Source of the DNA: Candidatus Hebobacteria bacterium
GTDB lineage: Bacteria; Armatimonadota; Hebobacteria; Hebobacterales; Hebobacteraceae
Reading direction: 5' to 3'
DNA length: 12,263 bases
Assembly (NCBI GenBank): GCA_029821235.1
Contig: JALGTT010000071.1
Coordinates: 1-12,263, forward strand
Made by a program: the position numbers and the translations under genes
Shown: positions 1 through 7,069 of the stretch, in pieces
How the letters are laid out: each line of letters begins with the position of its first letter
How positions within the stretch are numbered: position 1 is the stretch's first letter
The notes under the pieces: model-generated
What the model was told of the DNA's origin: nothing
Database searches by the model: none
The model's input: only the letters and a program-made list of their open reading frames with translations

Positions 1-1451
1 CCCACCTCGTGCCCGTGCTCCGGGCGGCGGCAGGCCGGCCTCGCGCTCCCGATCACCCCCTCCAGATAGACGCCGCCGGCCCCCAGGGCGAGGGTGCGGG
101 CCGCGATCTCGGACACCTGTTCCCGCCAGTAGTCGGTGAGGAAGCACATCGGCACCAGGGGGTGGATCTCTCCGTCCGCGGGCTCCGGGGTGTCGGCCGC
201 TCCGGATTCGATCGCGCTCGCGGCCGCCTCCTCTGAGCGCCAGGCCTCGGAGTGCGGACTGATGCGCCCGCCGTCGAAGCCCAACTGGGTGAGCATTCCC
301 GCCTCCGCGAGTTGTTGCATCGCCTGCGCGAACACTTCCGTTCCCTCGCGCGGCGGGAAGTAGTCCGGGTAGGCTCCCTCCCGCACACATCCGTGCCAGC
401 ACCTCCAATCCACCTTCAGGGGAGTGGCCACCAACCGATGCAGGTCGTGCGTCACCGCGCCCACCGCCCGAGGGCCACCCCAGAAGGAGACCCAGAGGCC
501 GTGTCCCTCCACCAGAGGCGGAAGATTGCGCATTCCTCCCCTGCCCCTCGCGCACCACGGCTGCTCGATCGCCCAGGCGCGATACTCCTTCGCGGCATCC
601 ACCCAATCGCCGCTCACCAGGCTGACCGCCAGAGGGAACCCCGGCCGCCATACCCCATCGCGGTCCCGCACCGGCCGGGTCATCACCGACATCTGCATCC
701 GGTTGGACCGAGCCATGCTCTTCACCAGAAGCCGCTTGTCCGCCGCCGCGGCGTCCCGGCAACTCAAAGCGAGGGTGGCGTCATCCCCCCAGGAGCAGCA
801 CATCAATTGCAGCGAACTCTCGCTGGGATACCTGATCTCCCATCCTTCGTCTCCGCCCGGAGGGAGCAATCCACGCGGCTCGGAGACGAGCACCCCGCCG
901 CCCAGGGGAAGCACCAGTTTTTCCTCCACCCGGAGGTCGGTGGCGCCCAGCGCTCCGAGACAGGGGAACTCGATGGCGGTCACCGTCACGTGGCCGGCAA
1001 GCCGGGCCGACAGTTCGCCCAGCACGGTAACGCCCCGCGCCGGCACCAGCCAGTCTGTCACTACCTCCCCGTCCACCGGCTCGGCTCCCACCCGCAGGCC
1101 GCTCCACTTCAGCCGCAGCCACAGCGACCCGTCCGCCTCCGGGGTCGCGGTGTGGCTGAACCCGGTGCAACTTCGGCTGGTCACCCATACCGGGGGCCCG
1201 CCGCGCGCGCTCAACTGGAGCCGCCACAGAGACCCCTCCGTCACCGCGTCCTCGGCATTGACGAATTCGCTGCGGCTTCTCCGGTCGGAGAGAGAGACGA
1301 TTGCGCCACCGGCGAGGGCGGAGAAGGCCATGCTGAGAAACGCGTTGGCCACCACCAGCCGCCCGGACTCCTCGCGGAACCCCGCCCGCTGGGCCGGCGC
1401 CGTTCCTCCGCGGGTGACGCCGTCTTTGCGCTGGCCGTTGCCACCGGTCAT
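1..1451 (-). CDS. DUF6259 glycosidase-like protein, N-terminal 483 codons (runs off the window edge)
   Basis: Seen: an uninterrupted minus-strand frame from ATG at 1451 to the window edge, so the C-terminus is missing. Residues about 30-70 (LVVANAFLSMAF, then GAIVSLSDRRSRSEFVN) look like the opening beta-strands of a galactose-mutarotase-like sandwich. Residues 347-370 contain W-x-x-W-H-G and YPDYFPPREG. Residues 434-482 contain PMCFLTDYW, GVYLEGVIG and a final PEHGHEV. Family knowledge: DUF6259 proteins pair a beta-sandwich with a TIM-barrel-like glycosidase domain, and YPxYFPP and GVYxDxIG stretches are typical; their substrate is unknown. No signal peptide is visible, so a cytoplasmic location is likely. 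The ATG overlaps the upstream winged-helix gene's stop as ATGA, so the two genes are probably translationally coupled. Oddity: where I recall an Asp in GVYxDxIG, this protein has Glu464. The family call is fairly sure; the enzymatic role is inference. Confidence 0.75.
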   Translation of the reverse strand, partial: MTGGNGQRKDGVTRGGTAPAQRAGFREESGRLVVANAFLSMAFSALAGGAIVSLSDRRSRSEFVNAEDAVTEGSLWRLQLSARGGPPVWVTSRSCTGFSHTATPEADGSLWLRLKWSGLRVGAEPVDGEVVTDWLVPARGVTVLGELSARLAGHVTVTAIEFPCLGALGATDLRVEEKLVLPLGGGVLVSEPRGLLPPGGDEGWEIRYPSESSLQLMCCSWGDDATLALSCRDAAAADKRLLVKSMARSNRMQMSVMTRPVRDRDGVWRPGFPLAVSLVSGDWVDAAKEYRAWAIEQPWCARGRGGMRNLPPLVEGHGLWVSFWGGPRAVGAVTHDLHRLVATPLKVDWRCWHGCVREGAYPDYFPPREGTEVFAQAMQQLAEAGMLTQLGFDGGRISPHSEAWRSEEAAASAIESGAADTPEPADGEIHPLVPMCFLTDYWREQVSEIAARTLALGAGGVYLEGVIGSARPACRRPEHGHEV

Positions 1452-1810
1452 GGCTGTTCCCCGTCCGGTTGCTCCCCCTGCCCCAGAATGCGCCTGACCA
1501 GGGCGGAACGCGTCTCCGGGTCCCGGTGGTAATGCTCGTGCAGAAGCGCCAGCATCCGCCTGCTCTGCTCGTCCTCCGGTGTTCCGTACATCACCCGCCG
1601 GCCGGTGCCCACGCGGAATCTGTCGACCAAACCCAGGGAGGACAGTTCCTCCAGTGCGGCCGCAATCTCCTCCTCGGGTCTCCGCAGGGTGGGCGCCAGT
1701 TTCTCGCTGGTGGTCACCGCGCCGGGCCGCTGGTGCAGATAGAGGAGAATCTCCAACTTGGCCAGGCTGTTGATGGCCGTCCCTAGCAGCAGATCGAGTT
1801 CTTCGTCCAC
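1448..1810 (-). CDS. Small winged-helix DNA-binding protein (MarR/ArsR-like), 120 aa
   Basis: Seen: a GTG start at 1810 preceded by GGAGG about 5 bases upstream, lying 15 bp after the pyrF stop. Residues about 12-75 fit a winged helix: a first helix (NSLAKLEILLYLHQRPG), a helix-turn-helix (TTSEKLAPTLRRPEEEIAAALEEL), then a short wing (GLVDRFRVGTGRRVMYGT). The last 40 residues are helical and charged (LHEHYHRDPETRSALVRRIL). No ligand pocket, metal site or membrane segment is recognisable. Its stop TGA overlaps the ATG of the downstream DUF6259 gene by four bases. Family knowledge: such single-domain proteins are usually transcriptional regulators of nearby genes. Inference: it may control the DUF6259 gene or this operon. 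The winged helix is reasonably clear but the subfamily is not. Confidence 0.8.
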   Translation of the reverse strand: MDEELDLLLGTAINSLAKLEILLYLHQRPGAVTTSEKLAPTLRRPEEEIAAALEELSSLGLVDRFRVGTGRRVMYGTPEDEQSRRMLALLHEHYHRDPETRSALVRRILGQGEQPDGEQP

Positions 1811-1825
1811 GGTTCCTCCGTGCGG

Positions 1826-2545
1826 TCAGATCTCGATTTCGCGTACGATGGCGGCGGCCGCCGCGCGCGGGTCTCCCGCGCGCGTGATCGGCCTTCCCAC
1901 CACCAGGTAGTCGGCCCCGGCCTCCACGGCCGCCCGCGGGGTCGAGACGCGCGCTTGGTCATCGCGCGCGGCTCCCTCGGGCCGGATGCCGGGCACCACG
2001 GTGAGGAAGTCGTCGCCACAGGCCTGCTTGATCCGGGTGATTTCCGCTGCGGAACACACCACCCCATCCAGCCCCGCCTCCCGGGCCAGCCGAGCCAGCC
2101 GCACCACCGCCTCGATCACTTCCCCCTGGATGCCCACCTCTTCGTTCATCACTTGTCGGTCCACACTGGTGAGGATGGTCACCGCGATCACCAGCGGAGG
2201 CCGCCCCCCGGCCTCCTCCGCGCCGCGCGCCGCCCCCTCCCTGGCCGCCTGCATCATCGCCAGCCCCCCCAGGGCATGCACGTTGAACATCGTCACCCCC
2301 ATGCGGGCCGCGGCGGAGGCGGCCCCGGCCACCGTGTTGGGGATGTCGAGGAACTTGCCGTCATAGAACACCCCCGCCCCCAGACGCCGCAGTTCCTCGA
2401 GCACCCCGGGGCCGGCGGAGTTGAACAACTCCAGCCCCACCTTGAACATACCCGCCTCATCCGCGATCGCCCGCGCCATCGCCAGCGCGGGTTCGCGATC
2501 CGGGTAGTCGAGGGCGACGATGAGGCGATCCTCAGGTCTGCTCAC
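1826..2545 (-). CDS. pyrF: Orotidine 5'-phosphate decarboxylase
   Basis: Catalyses the last step of de novo UMP synthesis, decarboxylating OMP in the cytoplasm. Seen: a 239-residue TIM barrel of normal length. It has the first strand IVALDYPD, the active-site signature YDGKFLDIPNTV carrying the Asp, Lys and Asp expected of the catalytic charge network, then VVPGIRPEG, DDQARVSTP and the phosphate-binding end GADYLVVGRPITRAGDP. I chose GTG at 2545 because GGGGAG lies seven bases upstream and the protein then begins just before the first barrel strand. The frame stays open to a GTG at 2614, which would overlap the upstream DUF4132 stop but add 23 residues unlike the family. It sits 65 bp after the DUF4132 gene and 15 bp before the winged-helix gene. 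No other pyrimidine gene is in view. Identification is very secure; the start is likely. Confidence 0.96.
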   Translation of the reverse strand: MSRPEDRLIVALDYPDREPALAMARAIADEAGMFKVGLELFNSAGPGVLEELRRLGAGVFYDGKFLDIPNTVAGAASAAARMGVTMFNVHALGGLAMMQAAREGAARGAEEAGGRPPLVIAVTILTSVDRQVMNEEVGIQGEVIEAVVRLARLAREAGLDGVVCSAAEITRIKQACGDDFLTVVPGIRPEGAARDDQARVSTPRAAVEAGADYLVVGRPITRAGDPRAAAAAIVREIEI

Positions 2546-2610
2546 GCAAGCGCTCCCCAGGGTGGTTGATATCGGTACAACCTGGCGCCGCACATGGGGG
2601 GAAGGATTCC

Positions 2611-5331
2611 TCACCCACCGCCATTCTCCTCCGCCGGACCGATCTGTTCCCGGAATCCGGGGGCGGAGATCTTGTGGTCATCGCAGAGGGCGATCACGGT
2701 GCTGATGATGCGTGCGGTGTGCGCGTCCACCGCCTCGCCCATCACCGGCTCCAGCGCCGGCCCCGAGATCGGGGTGGTGTCCAGGCTGCGGCGGCTGCCC
2801 TCCAGGAGCACCGACCCGCTGCCCAGGTTGACGCGATAGGCGGCCAGGGTCCCCTGCACGATGGCGTGGCGGCAGTCCTCGCTGACATAGACCGTGGTGA
2901 GGCCCAGCGCCCGCGCCACATAGCGTACCAGCGCCGCCCGCAGCCGCCTCGTCTCCGCGGAGGTGAACCCCATCTCGCCGGAGGCCGCCCGCGACACCAG
3001 CAGGTCGGCATCCCGCAGCGTCTCGCTGAACACCACCGGCGGGACCTCGCCGAGTGGCATCCGCCGCCCGGCCTCGTCCTCGAACCACACCGCGCCGCTG
3101 GTCACCGGCCGACCCTCGGTGGCGCTGCCCAGCAGTTTCCCCGCCTCCTCCCCCTCCCCGGCCCACTCCAAGTAGGCGCGCACCCCGCAGGAGTGCCACT
3201 CCTTCACCGCCATCCCGCGCTTGGGCGCATATCCCCGCTGCTTCAGCAGGGCGAAGGCCTGTCGGGGGCGGATCCGGTGGCCGGCGAACCTCTCGCAGGC
3301 GTCACGCCCCGCCTCTTCCTCGCCCAGCAGATACACCTCCCGGAACACCTGCTTGAACGGCTGCGCGATCCGCTCCCGGATGATGCGCTCCTGCCATTCC
3401 TCCAGCCGCCCGTCCCTCGCTAGGTAGACGGGGTGAACCACCTCCACCTCTTCGACCTCGTACAGCCGGGCGGGCGGGAGTGATTCGTTGGGCTCTCCGA
3501 GAAATGTCCACAGGACTTCCTCGCCATCCATCCGCAGCACCAACCGGCTCGCCAACGAGCGCACCACCGGGCTGTGGAGGAGAAGGGAGAAATCGCGCCC
3601 GGCATAGCGGATGCCGGCCGTCATTCCCTCCTCCATGCGTTGGCGGAAATAGCGCTGTTGCTCCGCCAGGCGCGCCTTCGCCTCGACCACCTCCTGCCAG
3701 AAGTGGTGGCGGCGGACGCGGTCGGGCACACCCGCGAGAGGACGGTGGCTGGAGAACACCCGCACCACCACCTCGCCGTCCGCCATCGCCAGCCGAACGC
3801 GGTAGCCGGCGATGTCCCACACGCGCGCCCATTTCCCCTCCAGCCCTCCGTCGGCCCACGCCTCCGCCAGGTCCATCCGTCTCTCGAATTCCGCCAGGTC
3901 TTGGGCTCCGGCGCGGGCGGCGAGCACCGCGAGGGTCTCCCGGGCGGCATCCCGGAAGGGTCCGGCCGCACCCCGCGCCAGTTCCAGGAGCGTCGGGGCC
4001 GAATCCTTGGCGCGCGTCGGCCACAGCGCCAGCGCGCGGACGGCCGCGGGCCGCCGGCGCCTGGCCTCCCTCAGAATCACGCCGAAATGCCGTCCCCGCA
4101 CCGCATGGACATAGAGCAGATTGTCCATCAGGCGGTTCATCTCGGGGACCAGTTGGGAGCGCAGGAACGACCGGCGTCTCGCATCTTCCCCAAAGCGAGG
4201 AAGATAGTCCTGGGGCGGGGTGAGGGAGCACAGTCCGCCCATGGCCTCCACGAACGGCCCGCCGGTCACCCTCGCCCATTCCTTGAGCACGCCCTCCACC
4301 CACTCCAAGTCCACGCTTTCCCTGGACTTCGTCCCGGTCAGCCACGACACGGCCGCGGCATGGAGGGGAGATCCAAGCGCGGCGCCCACCGCCTCCGCGA
4401 AATCCGGCCTGAGCACCGACAGCGCGCACAGCGTGACCGGGGACAATTCGGCAAGGCGGGCCCTGGTCGCGGGGGAGTCCGGGTCGCAGCCGGAACTCCA
4501 CCTCACCAGGTAGAGCGGCCACCAGTTGTCGAGCCTCTCCTCCAACATGGAGAGCCCTTGCCACAAGTATCCCTCGCCCGGGAAATCGCGGATCCAGTTC
4601 ACCGTCTCGAACGAGACCGTTACATCCGGCTGGTGAGAGGCCTCGTATACGGCCTGCCGGTACCACCTGGCGAAGCGGGGGTGGGACCAGATGCCCACGG
4701 CCTCGAGCGCACGGCGCAGTTGCGGCCCCTCGCCGGCCGCCGCCTGCAGCCGCCCCACCGCCACCGCCTCGCGAAAATCGCTCCAGGAGAGCCATCCTCC
4801 GAGGAGACAGCGAACGAACGCCAGCCAGGAGATGCTCCTGGCGTCTGGATTATCCTCTTCTTGCCAATGGGTGAGTGCGTGACGCCAGGTGCTCCGCACA
4901 TCCGCGGTATCGGTGCCCGCGTGTGCCAGCAGCAGCCAGAACCGGGAATCTTCTCTCGTCATCGAGTGGTACAGCGCCTCCCCCAGCGCCTCGGTATCCC
5001 TCAACGGCCGCGTGCCCACCAGCGCGCAGGCGACGGCGATTCTCTCGCCGCCGTCTCCGGCCATGGCCGCCTCGGAGGCCGCCGCGGCCGCCCGCTCCAC
5101 CCAACCCGGAGTGGTTTCGTCCAGGCGCTTCGCGGACCGACGCAACTTGGCCCTGGGGCCGGTTACGCCCAACGCGGCCCAGGCGAGTTCCGGCAGGCCC
5201 GCGCGCTGGCGAAGGTGGAGCCCGCCGCGCCACGTGCGCCAGATCGCGGCGAACATGGCCTGGACGGCATCCTCGTCCATCCTCTGCGCGGAAGCGCTCT
5301 CCCCGGTCAGTGATCTGGTAGCCGCTCTCAC
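2611..5331 (-). CDS. DUF4132 / DUF7737 domain protein of unknown function (about 890-906 aa)
   Basis: Seen: a large, mostly helical soluble protein with no signal peptide or membrane segment. The N-terminal 500 residues are alpha-rich and divergent and may match the DUF5724-like region found ahead of DUF4132. Residues about 540-705 fit DUF4132: a helical RRHHFWQEVVEAKARLAEQ stretch, LLHSPVVRSLASRLVLR, VEVVHPVYLARDG, and IAQPFKQVFREVYLL. Residues about 765-885 fit the C-terminal DUF7737: PPVVFSETLRDADLLVS, then YRVNLGSGSVLLEG. Family knowledge: related proteins include E. coli YehI and MolR, which have a WGR domain absent here; no biochemical function is established. The frame opens at GTG 5331, but ATG 5280 (MDEDAV) is an equally plausible start, and neither has a strong Shine-Dalgarno. 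It lies 112 bp after the argS remnant, separated by a hairpin, and 65 bp before pyrF. The family call is strong and the function is unknown. Confidence 0.85.
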   Translation of the reverse strand: MRAATRSLTGESASAQRMDEDAVQAMFAAIWRTWRGGLHLRQRAGLPELAWAALGVTGPRAKLRRSAKRLDETTPGWVERAAAAASEAAMAGDGGERIAVACALVGTRPLRDTEALGEALYHSMTREDSRFWLLLAHAGTDTADVRSTWRHALTHWQEEDNPDARSISWLAFVRCLLGGWLSWSDFREAVAVGRLQAAAGEGPQLRRALEAVGIWSHPRFARWYRQAVYEASHQPDVTVSFETVNWIRDFPGEGYLWQGLSMLEERLDNWWPLYLVRWSSGCDPDSPATRARLAELSPVTLCALSVLRPDFAEAVGAALGSPLHAAAVSWLTGTKSRESVDLEWVEGVLKEWARVTGGPFVEAMGGLCSLTPPQDYLPRFGEDARRRSFLRSQLVPEMNRLMDNLLYVHAVRGRHFGVILREARRRRPAAVRALALWPTRAKDSAPTLLELARGAAGPFRDAARETLAVLAARAGAQDLAEFERRMDLAEAWADGGLEGKWARVWDIAGYRVRLAMADGEVVVRVFSSHRPLAGVPDRVRRHHFWQEVVEAKARLAEQQRYFRQRMEEGMTAGIRYAGRDFSLLLHSPVVRSLASRLVLRMDGEEVLWTFLGEPNESLPPARLYEVEEVEVVHPVYLARDGRLEEWQERIIRERIAQPFKQVFREVYLLGEEEAGRDACERFAGHRIRPRQAFALLKQRGYAPKRGMAVKEWHSCGVRAYLEWAGEGEEAGKLLGSATEGRPVTSGAVWFEDEAGRRMPLGEVPPVVFSETLRDADLLVSRAASGEMGFTSAETRRLRAALVRYVARALGLTTVYVSEDCRHAIVQGTLAAYRVNLGSGSVLLEGSRRSLDTTPISGPALEPVMGEAVDAHTARIISTVIALCDDHKISAPGFREQIGPAEENGGG

Positions 5332-5394
5332 GGATGCAATCCCGTTGTCTCCAGATTGCCGTCAGAGTCCCCTCGTTCCCTCACACGTGGAATC

Positions 5395-5423
5395 GGGGGG
5401 CGCGCGGTTGCGCGGGCTCCCCC
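5395..5423. terminator. GC-rich hairpin between argS and the DUF4132 gene
   Basis: Seen: a run of G at 5395-5400, the arm CGCGC at 5401-5405, a GGTT loop, the arm GCGCG at 5410-5414, a four-base bulge, and CCCCC at 5419-5423. This makes a 5+5 bp stem. It lies 21 bp beyond the argS stop in the minus-strand direction. No U-tract follows on that strand, so it is not a classical intrinsic terminator. It could act as a U-less terminator, a processing site, or a barrier separating argS from the DUF4132 gene. Confidence 0.35.
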
Positions 5424-5443
5424 TTCGCACGGCGCGGGAGGAA

Positions 5444-5728
5444 TCACATGCGCTCCGGCGCCGACACCCCCAGGAGGCGCAGGACGATGCCCAACGCCAC
5501 CCTGGCCGCCATCACCATCGCCAAGCGGGCAGAGGTGAGGGCGGGATCGTCCCCCAGCACCCGGCAGTTGGTGTAGAACACGTGGAACACGGAGGCCAAC
5601 TCCCGGGCGTACCTGGTCATGCGATGGGGCTCGTACCGCGCCGCCGCCTGGGAGATCTCCTCGGGCAATTCGGCCAGTTTGCGCATCAGTTCGAGTTCGT
5701 CGGGCTCGCCCAGCAGGTCGAGGTCCAC
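5444..5728 (-). pseudogene. argS: argS C-terminal fragment (anticodon-binding domain, out of frame with the main gene)
   Basis: Seen: a 94-codon frame beginning VDLDLLGEPDELELMRKLAELP. It continues through YEPHRMTRYARELASVFHVFYTNCRVLGDD to the canonical ArgRS ending GVSAPERM and a TGA stop. This is the C-terminal part of the DALR anticodon-binding domain. It follows the main argS frame but in another reading phase. The GTG at its head has no ribosome-binding site of its own; upstream sequence is the body of argS. Family knowledge: ArgRS normally has about 18 residues between YAHA and the helix before this point, so the junction looks like a short out-of-frame deletion. It is unlikely to be a separate gene. 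It is either the real tail of an argS disrupted by mutation or an assembly error in an intact gene. Confidence 0.85.
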
Positions 5729-7053
5729 GCATGCGCGTACTGCACGTAGTACACCGGATTGTCGGCGGCCTGCTTCTTCGCCAACTCCAGGTCGAAATCG
5801 AGGTGGCTCTCCATGGACTGCATGAGGAAGAAGAACCGGGCCGCGTCCTTGCCCACATCGTCCACCAGGCCGGAGAGGGGCACGATATCCCCGGCCCGCT
5901 TGGACATGCGCACCATCTCGGAGCCGCGGAAGAGGCGCACGATCTGGTGGATGAGGATGTCGAACCGCTCGGGGTCGTAGCCGAGCGCGCGCACGCCGGC
6001 CTTCAGCCGGGTGACGTGTCCGTGGTGGTCCGGGCCCCAGATATCCACCAGGCGGTCGAAGCCCCGGTCGAACTTGTTCTTATGGTAGGCGATGTCCGCC
6101 GCCAGGTAACTGGGACGTCCGTCCCGGCGCACCAGCACGTGGTCCTGCTCGTCGCCGAAGTCGGTGGCCCGCAGCCACAGCGCGCCCTCCGATTCGTAGG
6201 TGTGTCCCCCGGCCTTCATCGCCTCCATGGTCGCCTCGACCTCGCGCTTCTCGTAGAGCGAACTCTCCAGGAACCAGGTGTCGAACTCGACCCCGAAGGC
6301 GCGCATGTCCCGGCGATGGCTGTCCACGATCCGCTCCAGGGAGTACCTGGTCAATTCGCTCAGGCGCTCCTCGGGCTTCATGTCGAGATACCGATCCCCT
6401 TGTTCTTTCACCAACTCCTCGGCCATCTCGACCACGTAGTCACCCTGGTAGCCGTCCTCCGGGATGGAGGCCTCCCGTCCGAAGTGCTGGAGGTAGCGGG
6501 CCTCCAGGGTCTCGGCGAACCGCCTCACCTGGGTGCTGTTGGTGGCGTCGTTCACATAGTACTCGCGCGACACCGCCCAGCCGGTGTGGGCGAGGAGATT
6601 GGCGAGCGTGTCGCCGATGGCCGCCGCGCGGCCCTGTACCACGGCGAGCGGGCCGGTCGGGTTGGCGCTCACGAACTCCAGCAGCAGGCGTCGGCCGCCG
6701 CCCGCGTCGCTGCGGCCGTAGTCGTCACCCTCGCTGAGCACCTGCCTGACCACGCCCCTGAGCCATTTCGGGCTGAGGGTGAAGTTGATGAACCCCGCGC
6801 CGGCCACCTCCACCCGCTGGATGACGTCATCCGGCAGGTCGAGGCGCGCGATGATCGCCTCCGCCACCGCGCGGGGGTTGCGGTTGGTGGCGCTCGCGAT
6901 CACCATCGGCAAATTGGTGGAGATATCCCCCCACCGCCGGTCCCGCGGTGGACGCAGCTCCACCTCCACCATCAGGTCCTCCGGCAACTCGCCGGCCTGC
7001 CGAGCGGCCGAGAGTGCTTCGGTAAGCGCTTGTCTCAGCAGTTCTCTTGCCAT
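5686..7053 (-). CDS. argS: Arginyl-tRNA synthetase, main part, frameshifted near 5728-5735
   Basis: ArgRS attaches arginine to tRNA-Arg in the cytoplasm. Seen (numbering from ATG 7053): an N-terminal Add-1-type domain with WGDISTNLP; the catalytic start SANPTGPLAVVQGRAAAIGD at about 130-149; EYYVND; SYLAADIAYHKNKFDRGFD; IWGPDHHGHV; the KMSKS-type loop MSKRAG at 383-388; and VYYVQYAHA at 434-442, the entry to the DALR anticodon domain. After YAHA the frame reads about 13 unrelated residues and stops at 5686, while the domain's remainder continues in another frame. Oddity: the HIGH motif (usually HVGH) reads AVVQ. The start is ATG 7053, with an in-frame GTG directly before it and no strong ribosome-binding site. 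It lies 16 bp after the CBS-DUF1385 gene and probably shares its transcript. As sequenced it would not make a complete enzyme. Confidence 0.93.
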   Translation of the reverse strand: MARELLRQALTEALSAARQAGELPEDLMVEVELRPPRDRRWGDISTNLPMVIASATNRNPRAVAEAIIARLDLPDDVIQRVEVAGAGFINFTLSPKWLRGVVRQVLSEGDDYGRSDAGGGRRLLLEFVSANPTGPLAVVQGRAAAIGDTLANLLAHTGWAVSREYYVNDATNSTQVRRFAETLEARYLQHFGREASIPEDGYQGDYVVEMAEELVKEQGDRYLDMKPEERLSELTRYSLERIVDSHRRDMRAFGVEFDTWFLESSLYEKREVEATMEAMKAGGHTYESEGALWLRATDFGDEQDHVLVRRDGRPSYLAADIAYHKNKFDRGFDRLVDIWGPDHHGHVTRLKAGVRALGYDPERFDILIHQIVRLFRGSEMVRMSKRAGDIVPLSGLVDDVGKDAARFFFLMQSMESHLDFDLELAKKQAADNPVYYVQYAHAWTSTCWASPTNSN

Positions 7054-7069
7054 CACGTATCTGTTGCAC

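Noticed and set aside
252..1532. Plus-strand open frames at the left end
   Set aside because: The minus strand has an unbroken frame with DUF6259 hallmarks over the same bases; the plus-strand proteins are low-complexity Arg, Pro and His-rich.
2546..2614. Longer pyrF beginning at GTG 2614
   Set aside because: The extra 23 residues do not resemble the family, whereas GTG 2545 has a well-placed GGGGAG and starts beside the first barrel strand.
3574..5313. Long plus-strand open frame of 579 codons opposite the DUF4132 gene
   Set aside because: It resembles no family, is full of Pro, Arg and His as expected of the antisense of GC-rich coding DNA, and the opposite strand encodes recognisable domains.
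5686..5760. Programmed ribosomal frameshift in argS
   Set aside because: There is no slippery heptamer or downstream pseudoknot evident, and about 18 conserved residues are missing as well as the phase change, which recoding alone would not explain.
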